A stretch of DNA of 64,000 bases from Leishmania mexicana MHOM/GT/2001/U1103 (GCF_000234665.1 NC_018308.1:216920-280919); one strand, 5' to 3'. Numbered from the stretch's first letter, positions 40,835 to 52,001 are shown. Notes: generated from the sequence alone by a model not told the origin. Made by a program: numbers and translations.

Positions 40835-42076
40835 CAGGCGGGGAGGGGGCGGAGGAGGTGGAGTTAGAGAGGAGTGTAACGAAACAGGAAGCGCCGCGCT
40901 GATGCGTCGGTTCGGCTGAGCACGGTGAGGGACGTGGGTGGGCAGATCTGGTTGGTCCGACTCGGCGAGGCCGCCCGTGAGCGATAACGCAAGAGCGGAT
41001 GGCCCGTCACGCGTGGGGAGCAGCCCAGATGATGATAAGGAGAGGAAGGGTGTGTGTGTGTTGGGGGGGGGGGGAAGTGCGCTGAGGAGTCACGGAGGTA
41101 AGGAGAGCATAGGCGCGCGTGTTGCGCACCCTTCTGTACGCGGCGATGGTAGGAGGAAGGGGACGGTGGTGGTGGTGGCGGTGGTCGGCGTGGGTGTGTG
41201 TACACACACCCACGCCGAGGCCGACGCGTCCCACATAGCTCACCAGACGGCGAAAATAGTCGGGGCGGGGAGGGGAGAGAGAGACCAAAGACATGCAGAG
41301 TACCAGATGAAGGGAGATTGACGAGGGGAAGTGTTTCGCGGCACCTGGGACCTCTTGAAGACACCCAGCGGCTCGTCCCAGTCCCCTTATCCCGCCATCA
41401 TCCGCTCAGCCACACCTCTTCCTCGGCGCGCACCGTCTGCCTTCTGCTTCCCTTTGGTCTCATGGCGATGCTCCCGCCCCCCCTCCCCCCCATCGGCGTA
41501 CACAACTGTGCGTACATGGTTGGTTGCTTGCTTGCGTCTTTCCTATAATCGACCCTATTCAGCGCCACCACTGTCCACGCCGCGACACACCCATGCGGGA
41601 GGGAGGGGAGGAGGGAGGGAGTGAGTGCCGGTGTGTCGTCCCCATCTTCCCCTCCCCTTGACGTGCTCGCACGCACGAAACTCGAAGCGTGCTAATATAG
41701 AAAACAAAAGTGGGTGTTGGGAGGAGAGGGGAAAGGGGGGCGGAGGTGTGACATATGTGTGTGGTGGTGGGGTGGGTCGTGGGTCGTGGGCGACGTCGCA
41801 GTCCATCTCCAGGACCACCTTCGGAGCGACACACACACACGCACACACACACACACACACCGGTGACGATATCCAAGGAACCAAACATGAAAAGCAACAG
41901 AGAGAAGGAACGCCGCCATCCACGTGCGCGTATCAAGCACACAGGTCGGGAAAAATATGTGCCAGGCCGGGGGTCTGCCCTCCCTCCCTCTTCCCTCCCT
42001 CCCACGCACACACATGCACACGCACGCACGCACATGTCAGGCATAGGCATACACACATGTCACATGGCGTGTCACT
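40835..42076. other. Intergenic region
   Basis: Holds the CT-rich tract before CHCHD copy 2 (40836-40880), poly-G (41061-41072), a GGT run (41165-41185) and CA runs (41829-41861). In the minus sense it is the 3' UTR of the Ubc13 gene. No gene-like frame. Confidence 0.6.
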
Positions 42077-42523
42077 TCACGGCTTGGCGTACTTGCGCGT
42101 CCACTCGCGGGCCGTCTGCAGCGCGCTGGCCTCGTCCTCCTTCCAGTGCTCCGCGACGTCGTTCGCCAGAGGGTCATCTGGGTTTGGGCTCGACATGAGA
42201 ATCTGGATCGATAGCAGCACCTTGTTGATCAGCAGCGCCGGCGACCACTTGTCCTTGATGATGTCGAGGCAGATGCGGCCCACCTTGTCTACGTTGGGGT
42301 GATAGATGCGCGTGAGAAAGCGCACCTTCGGCGGCTTCATCGGGTACTCCTCCGGCAGGAACAACTCCAGGCGGAAGAGGCCGCCCTCGTAGCACGACTG
42401 CGGCGGCCCCTGGATGGTCACCATGAAGTAGCGCGGGTTTTCCTTGGTTGGTGTGGCCGTGATGCCCGGCGGACACTCCTTCTGGAGCTTCTCCGTCTCC
42501 TTGATAATGCGCGTTGTAAGCAT
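42077..42523 (-). CDS. UBC13: Ubiquitin-conjugating enzyme E2, Ubc13/UBE2N type
   Basis: 148 aa from the ATG at 42523. The E2 core is complete: RRIIKET-like start ([14 protein letters not shown]), [32 protein letters not shown] with the catalytic cysteine at C85, KDKWSPAL, and the C-terminal [16 protein letters not shown]. It closely follows UBE2N in sequence and length. Family knowledge: Ubc13 pairs with a UEV partner to build Lys63-linked ubiquitin chains for DNA-damage tolerance and signalling. In L. mexicana the orthologue called UBC2 pairs with UEV1, and I recall it as a chromosome 4 gene. The upstream extension to 42649 begins at GTG and is poly-Ser from a CTG repeat, so it is excluded. 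A CT tract and CAACAG at 42538-42539 give a 14-nt 5' UTR. Confidence 0.96.
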   Translation of the reverse strand: MLTTRIIKETEKLQKECPPGITATPTKENPRYFMVTIQGPPQSCYEGGLFRLELFLPEEYPMKPPKVRFLTRIYHPNVDKVGRICLDIIKDKWSPALLINKVLLSIQILMSSPNPDDPLANDVAEHWKEDEASALQTAREWTRKYAKP

Positions 42524-42537
42524 ATGGCCCACAGTGG

Positions 42538-42562
42538 CTGTTGAGAGTGGGGAAGGGTGGAT
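42538..42562 (-). promoter_or_regulatory. Predicted trans-splice acceptor for Ubc13
   Basis: ACCCTTCCCCACTCTCAACAG in the minus sense, with the AG at 42538-42539. It excludes the poly-Ser extension from the mature message. Confidence 0.65.
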
Positions 42563-42607
42563 AAGGACGGGGAGCGAAGGGAGGCGTACAACGACGAACC
42601 GCTTCGG

Positions 42608-42608
<1 letters not shown>

Positions 42609-42644
<36 letters not shown>
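42609..42644. repeat. (CTG)12 array upstream of Ubc13
   Basis: Pure CTG on the plus strand (CAG in the minus sense), 65-100 nt upstream of the splice acceptor, outside the predicted mRNA. Confidence 0.92.
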
Positions 42645-42646
<2 letters not shown>

Positions 42647-44452
42647 CACTGCTGTGACGAGGGGCGCCGGGCACCAATGTGTGGATGGTGTGTGTAAATA
42701 TCTTGGTCGATGACGGCAGTAGAACGGGGGAGAGACAGATTAGGAAGGCGAGCAGGGTGGTGGTGGCACAGCCTGTCAATGTATGGAACAGTGATTGTGA
42801 GTTCGGGGGGGGGGGGAGGGGGGGGGAGGGGCGGGTAACGGACAGACAGAGCTGGTGAGAGGGAGGACGAGCGCGTGCGTTTCGTGTTGGATGGGTAAGA
42901 GGCAATGCGTGTGCGTGTGTGTGTGGCTCAAGACACAACGTTACTGCAGACAGGTACACGACCACGCTTACGCCAGAGGGACAGGGAGGGGAAGGGGGGG
43001 GGTGGCGACTTCGTGATGGCAAGGCGCGCTGGAGACGGCCGCGCACAGACACGGGGCGCACGAATAATGAAGCACAAAGTACAGGCGAGGTGAATCACAG
43101 GTTCACTGATGCGCAGGGAGGGGGGAGACTGGTGAAACGGAAAAATAGCGGGGAGATCTGCAAGGCGGGGAGCACTCCTGCGAGGCACATGCGTGTGTGT
43201 GTGTGTGCGTGTGCATGGGTGCATGGCATCCCGGTCAGGGAGTGGAGAGAGGGAGGGGAGGAGGAAGGGGTGGGGGACAAAGTAGGGAGGCAAAGGTGTG
43301 TCGATGCGGGTGATGATGACCTCGGAAGAGGGCGTTGGCAAGGGTTTGCCGGCGGTAGCGCGCTCGCAGAAGCGTTTCGCGTGGGCAACGACATCGCCAG
43401 GAGGCGACACACATGCACACCCATCGCCATCGGAAGCTCGACGCCTTTTCCCGCACCGCGCAACTCCATCCACCACCAGCTCGGGGAACCCTCAAGGGTA
43501 TCCAGACCGACCTCGCCGCTTTCGCCTGTACTGCTCCCCTCTGCCATCGCTGGGACGCACTATGAGGCGAGTGAAGCGAGTAAAACAGCTCGTGTAAGGC
43601 GCAGAGAGGGACAACGTAGGGTGGGCGTGAGGGGGAAGCTGGCGCGCGAGCTGGTCACATCAGGCAGAGAGGGTGAGAGTTTATGATCCCTTCCCCACCC
43701 GCGCGCCAGGCACCCGCCCACACACACACACACACACACGCACGCACGCACGCAGGACCTCAAGACCACAGGCGTGGGGGGGGGGCGGCGGTGGCGGCGG
43801 GAGGGTGCCGCGGAAGGAGAGACACGAGGAGACACACTCTGTAAAAGTGAGCGCACAACGGGAAAGGAGGGGGCGTACGCGCGCGTGTCAAGAATTATAC
43901 ATAACTGTGTATGCGCATGCGCGTGCGCGTGCGTGGCGGTGGCGGTGGCGATGGATTTGGGCCCGTATGGAGAGAAGCGCGCGCCATGACTCCCGCGTTC
44001 TCGCCACCGCCACTGCCAACGCGACGAGACACACCCGCCCACACACGGGCATCGACACCCACCCACCCACATGCATGCACGCACGCATGGACTGGCTGGT
44101 TGAGTGAAAGAGCAGCGGCGCCTCGGGGGTTGAGTGGTGTACATCGACGGAAGACCAGAGGCTACAACCGTGGCAGCGACTGAAAGGGGAGGGGGGAGAG
44201 GGGAAGAGTGGGCTGGTGTGTGTGTGTGTGTGTGTATGCCAGGGAGGAGAGGAGAGGAGAGGCGAACCTGAGGACAAGCGAGGGTCTGGATGGCGGCGGC
44301 GGTGACGGTGGGGAAGGGGTGGGGCACAAGCCGAGCACGCAACTTCGACGGGACTGGTGCGCGCGTGCAGCGCGATGACCCACACTCCGTATTATGGCAG
44401 CTGCGCTCCGTGTACGTCCCTGCTTCCTCCCTTCTCCATCCGTTCACGTGGA

Positions 44453-46693
44453 TCACCCTGGCAAGGAGCTACGACGCTCGGCATCCTGCGCCGCCTTCAC
44501 CCGCTCCGTGTGCGCTAACAACCGCTCTCGCAGATTGTGTTCAAAGTGCGCTCGCTCGCGACTCACCGTCAGCTCCCGCGCCTTCTGCTCCTCCACCCAC
44601 GCTCTCAGCGCTGCCTTGCGTGCTGTCACGTACGCCAGCCGCGACCGTAGCTCCGCTACCTCGCTCTCGAGGACTTTGCACTGCGCTGCCGTCGCCTCTC
44701 GCGCGTCTTGACCGTCCAGCAAACACTCTTGCGTGGCCTTGCAGCGTTCGCGGGCGAGGATGGCGCGGGCGTCGATGGAGAGCTGCGCCTCGTCGAGAAG
44801 GCGTCGGAGCAGGACGCCGCGCTCGGGAAGATCAACGGTCACCTGTCGGAGGAGCTCCTCGCCGAGCAGGCTTAGCTGCACCAGCGTCCGCTCCTTGTTC
44901 AGCTCCAGCACATTCAGCGTAGCGGCGACGGTAGCCGAGCCGCCGCCGCTGACCGACGTGGCTACCGGTTGCGCTGGCAGTGGCTTCACTGTGTGTGTGC
45001 ACACCCACTTGTCTGGCGTAGCGAGGATGGTCACGGCTGTGGGTGCTTCTCGCCCCTTCGCGGAGGCCGTCTTCACGCTGCTGCTGGCGTTCCTCTGTTG
45101 GAGCCTCGTGTTAGGCCGGGGCGAAGGGCTGAGCAACGACGGTGACCCACCGGACGCGGCCGGGGCCGATGCCGTATGCTGCTGTCGGGGGCGTGGCGGA
45201 GAGGGGGTACTTGTGCTGGTGAGCTGTAGGGGACGACCGCAGCATCGCGCCTGCACCTTGTCCAGTACCTCGTCCAACGTCTGCTCCAGCTTCACGAGAT
45301 ACTCGCGCGGCGCCTGCACATCGCTCGTCCGCTCGAGGATGACCAAGACAGCACCGACTGGCACCTCTGTATACTCGCTAGCGAGCGCCTCACCAAGGGT
45401 ATCGATCTCTTCCAGCACGCTCAAGTCGTCCGGGTGCGTCTCCAGGTGACAACGAAGGCGCGCCTGGCGCTGCTGGGCGGCCTGGCGCTGCTGCTGCACT
45501 GCCACGGCCGTCTCTTGGTGGATGAGGTAGTAGACGAAGAGCCGCGGCGGCAGCACTGCATCCAAGGTGGAGCGCAACGTCGTTGTCACCACCGGCACCC
45601 GCTCCACGGCGGACACCGTGTTAGAAGCAGCAGCAGCAGCAGGTGCGTTTTCCGTCGGCAATACCCCCACCAGCACATCGCGCACGTACGCTGGTAAATC
45701 TACGTCCGCGTCGTCTGCGGCATCATTCGGGTCAGCACCACACCGCGAGTCTGCCAGAGAGACCATCTGACGCAGCAGCTCGACGTACTCGACCGTGTCG
45801 GCGGCAACTTCGCGCATGCCGCTCAGACACGCGGCGACGGTGAAGCTGCGCCGTGCCTCGTCGCGGCCAACGCTGCCAGCGCCGTCTGCCGACGTAGGGG
45901 AGGAGAAGAGGTAGTCTAGGATCTGCTCCGTCGCCCATGTGCGGTACAACTGGTCCTCCAGCACAGGCACCCGCGCTGGCGCGTTTAGCACAGCATCCAC
46001 TGCCTCATGGTCCGCCCTCGCCTTTGCTGACGCTGCAGGCTGCTGTTGATGGCAATGCCTATCGGCGTTCCCCGGCCCGCGTGCTGCGGTGGTGTCTTCT
46101 TCGTTGTCACTCGGATGCATCATAGCTGTCTTGCAGCTGCGCCCTTGGCCCACCGCGATGGGCAGCAGCCGCATGACCATGTCCGACAAGTGCGCGTGCT
46201 GGTACGGCGGGTGTGCGTACGAGGTTGCGTCGGCCGTCGGCGGTGCAGGGGACGAGAGCGGGTTGCTCTTGGTACTGTAGCTGTCCGCATCGACAGAGGT
46301 CTGATGCGTGGCCTGCCGCTGCCGGAACTGAAGCTGGTGACAGATAGTAGGGAGCATGTCTTTGAAGCGAAGTGGCAGCCGGGCAATGACTCTCGGGTCA
46401 TCGCGGGCGGTGAACGTCAGTGATGCGTCCTGCGCGAGCGCGACGGCGAGGGGGTCTTCGGGGTACTTGTCGTCCGAGCCAGCAGCACTGACGTGCACCT
46501 CCAGCATAGAGTCATCCGGCGCGCCTTTTTCACTATGCGTGCCGGAGGCATCACCTTGTTGCACCGCCACCGTCAGCGTAGCCGCTGCTGCCGCCTTCGT
46601 TGCGTGGACCGCCGTGGCGGCGGCATTACGGTTGCCGTCGACGTCTCTGGCAGAGCGCAGCCCCCCTGCGTTGCGCGACTTGATTGCCCTCAT
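44453..46693 (-). CDS. Protein with axonemal dynein light chain (p28/DNALI1)-like C-terminus
   Basis: 746 aa from the first ATG (46693); the earlier extension begins at TTG and is poly-Cys/Val from a CA repeat. The C-terminal third fits the axonemal dynein light chain family. A segment near 374-385 reads LDAVLPPR (compare LDEILPPR in p28). At about 613-640, GEELLRQVTVDLPERGVLLRRL parallels FDELIRQVTINCAERGLLLLRV. A coiled coil then runs to the end (about 640-740). The family is usually about 250 residues, so this protein is about three times longer, with Ala/Ser/Thr-rich inserts before and between the motifs. p28-type chains sit on inner-arm dyneins of motile flagella, consistent with Leishmania biology. 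The match is by eye. Confidence 0.8.
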   Translation of the reverse strand: MRAIKSRNAGGLRSARDVDGNRNAAATAVHATKAAAAATLTVAVQQGDASGTHSEKGAPDDSMLEVHVSAAGSDDKYPEDPLAVALAQDASLTFTARDDPRVIARLPLRFKDMLPTICHQLQFRQRQATHQTSVDADSYSTKSNPLSSPAPPTADATSYAHPPYQHAHLSDMVMRLLPIAVGQGRSCKTAMMHPSDNEEDTTAARGPGNADRHCHQQQPAASAKARADHEAVDAVLNAPARVPVLEDQLYRTWATEQILDYLFSSPTSADGAGSVGRDEARRSFTVAACLSGMREVAADTVEYVELLRQMVSLADSRCGADPNDAADDADVDLPAYVRDVLVGVLPTENAPAAAAASNTVSAVERVPVVTTTLRSTLDAVLPPRLFVYYLIHQETAVAVQQQRQAAQQRQARLRCHLETHPDDLSVLEEIDTLGEALASEYTEVPVGAVLVILERTSDVQAPREYLVKLEQTLDEVLDKVQARCCGRPLQLTSTSTPSPPRPRQQHTASAPAASGGSPSLLSPSPRPNTRLQQRNASSSVKTASAKGREAPTAVTILATPDKWVCTHTVKPLPAQPVATSVSGGGSATVAATLNVLELNKERTLVQLSLLGEELLRQVTVDLPERGVLLRRLLDEAQLSIDARAILARERCKATQECLLDGQDAREATAAQCKVLESEVAELRSRLAYVTARKAALRAWVEEQKARELTVSRERAHFEHNLRERLLAHTERVKAAQDAERRSSLPG

Positions 46694-47790
46694 GCTCGTC
46701 GTCGTGCGGTCTGTCTTGCGTTGGCGCGCACCGTTGCACCTGCCCCTCTGGTGTGTCCCGGGTCGCGACTGGAACCGGAGAGGCAACCTTTGTGGACCTC
46801 CACACCCACAGGCACACACACACACACACAGACAGACAGACGTGCTACACACGGCCAACAAGCGCGAGGCGAGGAGGCGACTCTCGTCCTCTTCCTCTTC
46901 GGTACGGCTTCTTCACCTTGTCGAAGCTCTCCGCTGCTGCTGCTGTGCGACGCGCACCGTTTTCTCGATGACGCTCACTTTGGTCAGTACCTCCCCCGTT
47001 GTGTTGTGTCCATCGCCGCCATGTGCACGTGCGTGCGTGCGTACGCCGAGGCACCGGTCAGAGAGACAGGAGGCGCGGCGTTCACAGTTTTTTTGGGAGA
47101 CCGGTAAGGGAGAGAAGGGGGCAGTGAAAGTGAAAGTGCGTTGCCCGGAGTAGGCGAGGGAAGGAGTGCTCGCACGCGGGAGGTGCGCCGTGCTCAACGA
47201 ACAGGACAGTGATGGCGGTAGCGGCGGGGGTGGTGGTGCTGGTGGGGAGAGTCCCGGGACGGCACATCCCCCCCGCAGGCAACCTCGCTGCACGCTACAC
47301 ACACACACACACATACATACATACACACATGGCGGTGCTGGTGCTGCTGCCCTTCCGTGATAGCCCACGCCCACCCTATCCCCGAGGAGGGGGGGGGGGA
47401 GGTCATACGGAGGGAGACAGAGGGGAGGGGGGGGGGCAGGGCGTGGCGGCGCACCATTCGCTTCTGGGATCCCTGCTGTGGCGGTGTTGGCCTCGGTGCA
47501 GTGGACTCTTGATGGTGTCAACGCATGAGGCGCGGAGAGAGGAGGAGGGCCGAAGCGCAGCAGCTGAGCTGTAGCAGAGGGTTGTGTACACACGATAGAT
47601 GATGCGTTGGGGCGAGAGAGGATACGCACGCGACACGCACGAAGAGCCGCTTCGTGTCGGTTCGGGCACGCGTGTGGAGGGGATTGGACAGGAGAGCAGC
47701 AACAGCAGCGGCGGCGGCGGTGGTGGTGGTGGTGGTGTCTTGTTGGGGCATCGCCCACTCTCCCCTCGCGTCGCCTCACCCGCATGGCAG
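46694..47790. other. Intergenic region
   Basis: Contains CA runs (46812-46830 and 47298-47314), poly-G (47389-47399 and 47428-47437) and a GGT run (47717-47738). In the minus sense it is the 3' UTR of the 1076-aa gene. No gene-like frame. Confidence 0.6.
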
Positions 47791-50700
47791 TCATGGACGC
47801 CTTTCCGCCTCTCGCAGCCACTTGTGGAGAAGTTGCACCAAACGACGCAGCTCTGTCTGTGCCTCAGTGTCTGCTGCCGCTATAGCGGCGACATGAGTAC
47901 GCCACGCATCCACCCCGTCGCCACGGCAACTGCGCATCTGTGCTGGGAGAGGCGGCGTTAGCACGGTTGCGAGAGAGTGGACATTCATCGCGCGCGGTGC
48001 CACACACGCCTCGGCCCAGTGCAGTGGTACGCCACCACCGACCACCGCCACGGCAATGCCGAAGAGCGGATGCCGGGACATCACCGCCGAGAGCTGCGTC
48101 ACGGTCGCTGCCGAGACGGGCACAGCCACTTTCGCACCCGCAGGCGAAGCGGGCGTTGCTGCTGCGGCGGCCTGGAAGTCATGTGAGGCGTGCTGCGAGT
48201 CGCCACATGCATGGACAGCCCTCGCAGCGTGATTTGCCAGCGAGGTTCGGTGCCATCTGCACGTCCGATACGGTGGTGGCGGCGGTGCCTGGGCTCGGTC
48301 CATTGCCAGGGCAGGAGCGGAGACGCTGTTGGCGAACACGCAGGGAAGTGTCATGATGCGTGTGGCCAGCAGCACGACTTGGTGCACACGGCTAGAGTGC
48401 ACGAAGCTCCATGCCGCGTGATCTTGGCGGCCCGCAGCTCCCGGAACAGCAGCGCCGTCGTTCTCCTCCTGCGCCCTTCGCTCCCGCAGCGCGCGATCGT
48501 GGCGAGACTGCTCGACGTACAGCTGCAGCACCTCGACCGCCACGGCGCACCACAGCGGCAGGTGGGCAATACGACCCTGCAGCTCACTGTGCACAAAGTG
48601 CTCCATCATGAGCAGCGAGGGTGCGACGTTGTCATTCAGGCCTGCCTCCGCCGTGTCTCGGGGCCTCGGCGGAAGGGAGAGAAGGCGGACGCGCAGACGA
48701 GCGAGCGCGGCGCGCTCAAAGGCGGCGTGCAGCAGGATGCCTTCCACAGTGGTTCTGTGCAGCCGCATCGACGCAGCGGCGCGCGCGAGCGGAGACAAGG
48801 CCGACGATCTCGAGACATGCGAGGGTGGTGACTGCGGGGCGAACTGCCGCGTGTGCAACGATGATGAGGGAAGTAATTCCAGCCGCGGCACCAGCACCGT
48901 CAGGGAGACGCACTGCTCGAGCTGCTTCCAAGCGAGCAATACGCTCGCCATCACCGCCCACAACCGCTCCGTCTCGTCGCAGAAGTGAGCGTAGTTGCGG
49001 GTTGCCTCCGCCTCCGCCTCCGCCTCCGCCTCGTCGTCCTTGTCCTTCGCCGGCGCAGTGGACCCCGGAGGGGCGGTGGAGGAGCGTCGGCAACTTCGCC
49101 GCGTGTCGCGCAGCCCCCAGCGCCGTCGCTGGCGAGACATCGCCGAACTCCGACGCGCGCTCGAGACCCTCACAAATCTGGAGAGCGTCTGCACGGCAAG
49201 GAGAGGCAGCAGCACCGTCGGCGAGGTGCCTTGAACACGCGCGAGGTGGGGAAGGGGAGGGGGAGGGGGAGGGGTGGCAGCGGGCACAGGTGCCCGCTCA
49301 GCCGCGGTGCCGGGAACCTGCCACCCATCATGAGGAGGAAGAGGGGCACACTGTGTGTGTCGAGGCGGCTGCCTCTGGACATGCGGGTGGCCAAAAGTCG
49401 CTGCCCTCGCCTCCTCAAGCGCGTTGCGCTCGCCATCGTTCTGCACATCGCTCATCACCGACTCGCCCGCTTGACCTTCACCGCCGTCGCCCCGCCGCAA
49501 CGGCGCATAGCGATGGTGGTGGCGGTAGTACAGGAGATGAAACCTATACAGAGCGGGGTCGAGCAGCTGCCCCGCGACCAAACAGCCACACATGCACGTA
49601 GCGTCGTCGACGCTCCTGGCGAGCGGCAGTGGAGCTGCCGTTGGCTCGGGTGATGTGTTGTCCGGCGTCTGCCAAGCCTCCTCGCAGGCGTTGATGAAAA
49701 AGCGGACCTCTGTCGCCGTCGTCGCCGCGATGTCCTGCAGCACTGCCACGGGCAGCACTGGTGGTGGTGCTGCCCGCATGGCATCCAGCGCCGCGCAGAC
49801 GCTGAGACTCAGCGCGAGACAGGCACTCGCGTCGCGGGGGTAGTGCGTTAGGAGGTTCCACAGGTGTTCCTGCTGTCGCGCCTGTTGCGACCGATGCGGG
49901 ACTTGATGATTCGTGGGGCTGCAGCTGGAGCTGCTGCCCCGCTGCTCCTTGTCGGCATCGTGCTTGTTAATGACATGGGTAGCCGACAGCCGCGGTGGCG
50001 GTGACGAGGACGACGCTGCACGCAGCGGGGGACGAGGAGGGGGGCGTGCGGAAGGTGAAGAAAACACCGCGGACCACGAGCACCCCTCCGCGGGAGGCTG
50101 TCGATGCAGAGCAGACTGGGACGGCGACGCCGTGATCTCCCCGCAACCCCAGCGTACTGAGAGAAAGCGAGTGCAAGCGGCGCCATCTTCGGGCAGAGGG
50201 ACCCCTGCTGCTGCTGCTGCTGCGGCGGCTGCAGGTGATAGTGGCGGTGTCCGGGAGAGGTAGCGGCAGAGAAGGCATGCTAATGTGGCAGGGATGTCAC
50301 ACATGTACGGGCGAGCGCCCGGGAGGGACGTCTGCGGTGGCTGCTGCTGCTGCTGCTGCTGCTGCGGTGAGGCAGGCGATGGCCGTCCGTGGCTTGCCGA
50401 CCACGGCCAGTGGCCGAGAGATCGCTTCCACTTGGCGCTGCCACCATGATGTGGGGCGCCATGTAGAGGGTGAGCTCCCGCGCGCGGATTCCAAGACAGC
50501 TCGGACGCGTGCTCGGCTCTGCGCTCCTCGTCATCTGCACTCGCAGCCCCGGAGCTGCCGTGTGCTGCCACTGTCACCAGCGCGGCGCTCACGCGCATGC
50601 CATCCAGCATGCTTGAGCTGCCGCTGCGACTATCCACGGCCGTGACACTGCTGAGGCTGACACCGGTCGACAGTGCATCTTCGCTCGCATGCTCGCGACC

Positions 50701-51021
50701 GGCTTGCGCACGCGTGAAGGGGTGCTGTGGCGGCGGCGTCGGTAAGGACAACTCCAGTGCTGATGCCGAGCGCGACCGCCAGCGGCGCCGAGACGCGCGC
50801 TGCAGACGGCCCCGACATTGCTGTGGTGGAACGACATGACGCGGCTGTTCAGGAGCCGCTTCTGGAGATGAGGCGCAAGTCGTGGCGCTTACAACGTCGA
50901 CCTCCGCGCTCACGTCCGCATCGCGTGTGTGTGTGATGTGCGATCGATGCGGCACTTGCGCGAGCGGTGACGCGGGCGACCGTGCAGGAAGTCCGTCGCG
51001 TTGTCTGACATTGGTGTGCAT
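47791..51021 (-). CDS. Large hypothetical protein, mostly helical
   Basis: 1076 aa from the ATG at 51021. The longer frame to 51186 begins at GTG and its first part is Pro-rich flank. The N-terminal 350 residues are Ser/Ala/Pro-rich and disordered. Ordered, hydrophobic helical stretches follow, for example MCDIPATLACLLCRYLSRTP (about 245), LWNLLTHYPRDASACLALSL (about 390), ERLWAVMASVLLAWKQLEQC (about 690) and HPLFGIAVAVVGGGVPLHWA (about 990), ending in a charged helix. An acidic EAEAEAEAEA run lies near 675. No signal peptide, no clear membrane helices and no enzyme motif. I recognise no family. A T/C-rich stretch with AG at 51060-51061 lies 39 nt upstream. Confidence 0.8.
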   Translation of the reverse strand: MHTNVRQRDGLPARSPASPLAQVPHRSHITHTRDADVSAEVDVVSATTCASSPEAAPEQPRHVVPPQQCRGRLQRASRRRWRSRSASALELSLPTPPPQHPFTRAQAGREHASEDALSTGVSLSSVTAVDSRSGSSSMLDGMRVSAALVTVAAHGSSGAASADDEERRAEHASELSWNPRAGAHPLHGAPHHGGSAKWKRSLGHWPWSASHGRPSPASPQQQQQQQQPPQTSLPGARPYMCDIPATLACLLCRYLSRTPPLSPAAAAAAAAAGVPLPEDGAACTRFLSVRWGCGEITASPSQSALHRQPPAEGCSWSAVFSSPSARPPPRPPLRAASSSSPPPRLSATHVINKHDADKEQRGSSSSCSPTNHQVPHRSQQARQQEHLWNLLTHYPRDASACLALSLSVCAALDAMRAAPPPVLPVAVLQDIAATTATEVRFFINACEEAWQTPDNTSPEPTAAPLPLARSVDDATCMCGCLVAGQLLDPALYRFHLLYYRHHHRYAPLRRGDGGEGQAGESVMSDVQNDGERNALEEARAATFGHPHVQRQPPRHTQCAPLPPHDGWQVPGTAAERAPVPAATPPPPPPLPHLARVQGTSPTVLLPLLAVQTLSRFVRVSSARRSSAMSRQRRRWGLRDTRRSCRRSSTAPPGSTAPAKDKDDEAEAEAEAEATRNYAHFCDETERLWAVMASVLLAWKQLEQCVSLTVLVPRLELLPSSSLHTRQFAPQSPPSHVSRSSALSPLARAAASMRLHRTTVEGILLHAAFERAALARLRVRLLSLPPRPRDTAEAGLNDNVAPSLLMMEHFVHSELQGRIAHLPLWCAVAVEVLQLYVEQSRHDRALRERRAQEENDGAAVPGAAGRQDHAAWSFVHSSRVHQVVLLATRIMTLPCVFANSVSAPALAMDRAQAPPPPPYRTCRWHRTSLANHAARAVHACGDSQHASHDFQAAAAATPASPAGAKVAVPVSAATVTQLSAVMSRHPLFGIAVAVVGGGVPLHWAEACVAPRAMNVHSLATVLTPPLPAQMRSCRGDGVDAWRTHVAAIAAADTEAQTELRRLVQLLHKWLREAERRP

Positions 51022-52001
51022 CTCGGAGCTTGTGTGTCGCTGTGCGAGTGTCTCGCAGCCTCGAGGAAAACACACGATGGAAACGAAGACATCACGCCGT
51101 CTGCAGAGGAGTGGCGCGGGGTGATGTGCAGGGAGCGAGGGAGAGGGAGAGGGAGCGGGGGCGGGAGGGTTGGTGGGCGGATGCACAGAGTAAGGCGTGT
51201 GTCTGTGCTGGGCGTGCAGCTAAACCCCCACACACCCACAGACACAGACACACGACCACCCAAACACATGAGCTGTGTGCAGTTCGACCGCGCGCAGCGA
51301 GACGGGTGCGCGTGGATGCATAGGCGGTGGAGGGCAGAGAGGCAGTCGCCGTAAGGGGGCGTGGCAGCGAAACTGCCGCTCCTCCTCCTCAGTAACGCAC
51401 GCGCACTGCCGTAGAGGCCCTCCCGCTCCTCCACCTCCCTGACAACAGAGCCTCTCACAGAGAAAAGGGCGCCTCTGCCGCGCGACATGGGCGACACCGA
51501 TGGCAATCAACTTCTTGTCATCAGCGACTTCGTTTCTCGTGCTGCATCCCGCTCGTGCAGCCCTCTCCCGACGTGAGAGTCTTGCGTGCGTGTGCGTGAT
51601 TCGCCCTTGCACAGCTGCCGCGGCAGCGGGCAGAGCCGTCCGCCATGGCAGCGCACTTTTCTGTACCGATCCTGTTCTATGTCTTGAAGTCAACGTGTGT
51701 GCGTGTGTGTGCCCAAGGAGCCACGGCAGCTACGCGGCCCGGAGGCGGTGGTGGTGGTGGCGGTGGGATGTCATGGGCGAGAGTTGCACGTGCTGTGAGG
51801 ATGTCTGTGCTGGCACCCGAACGGCGATGCAATGACGCATCACAGAGAACATGGCTGCTGCTGTGGTGGTATCCATCCCCGTCATGTACCGACTCACGCC
51901 CCCTCATCACCACTTCTTTCGGCTTTCCCCTCTGCCTCTCGCTGTCGCACGCATGCCACGCACACGATTCGGAAACCCAAGCAGTGCGTTGCACTGCTAT
52001 G
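51022..52001. other. Intergenic region
   Basis: Spacer of about 1 kb with GA/GC-rich and CA-rich patches and a GGT run (51746-51763). In the minus sense it is the 3' UTR of the CesT/PDZ gene. Nothing gene-like seen. Confidence 0.6.
51060..51090 (-). promoter_or_regulatory. Possible trans-splice acceptor for the 1076-aa gene
   Basis: TTTTCCTCGAG in the minus sense, with the AG at 51060-51061 and a T/C-rich stretch behind it. Moderate quality. Confidence 0.4.

Larger units (their letters stand above)
42524..44452. other. Intergenic region
   Basis: About 1.9 kb with the Ubc13 acceptor and CTG array, G-runs (42806-42830 and 42994-43003), GT runs (43190-43210 and 44217-44234), CA runs (43721-43755) and alternating GC/GT (43915-43940). 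The minus frame 43560-44456 is repeat-derived and starts with a non-gene-like segment. No gene supported. Confidence 0.6.

Noticed and set aside
43560..44456. 298-codon minus-strand frame
   Set aside because: Repeat-derived (Thr/His and Cys runs) and lies in a spacer rich in GT/CA.
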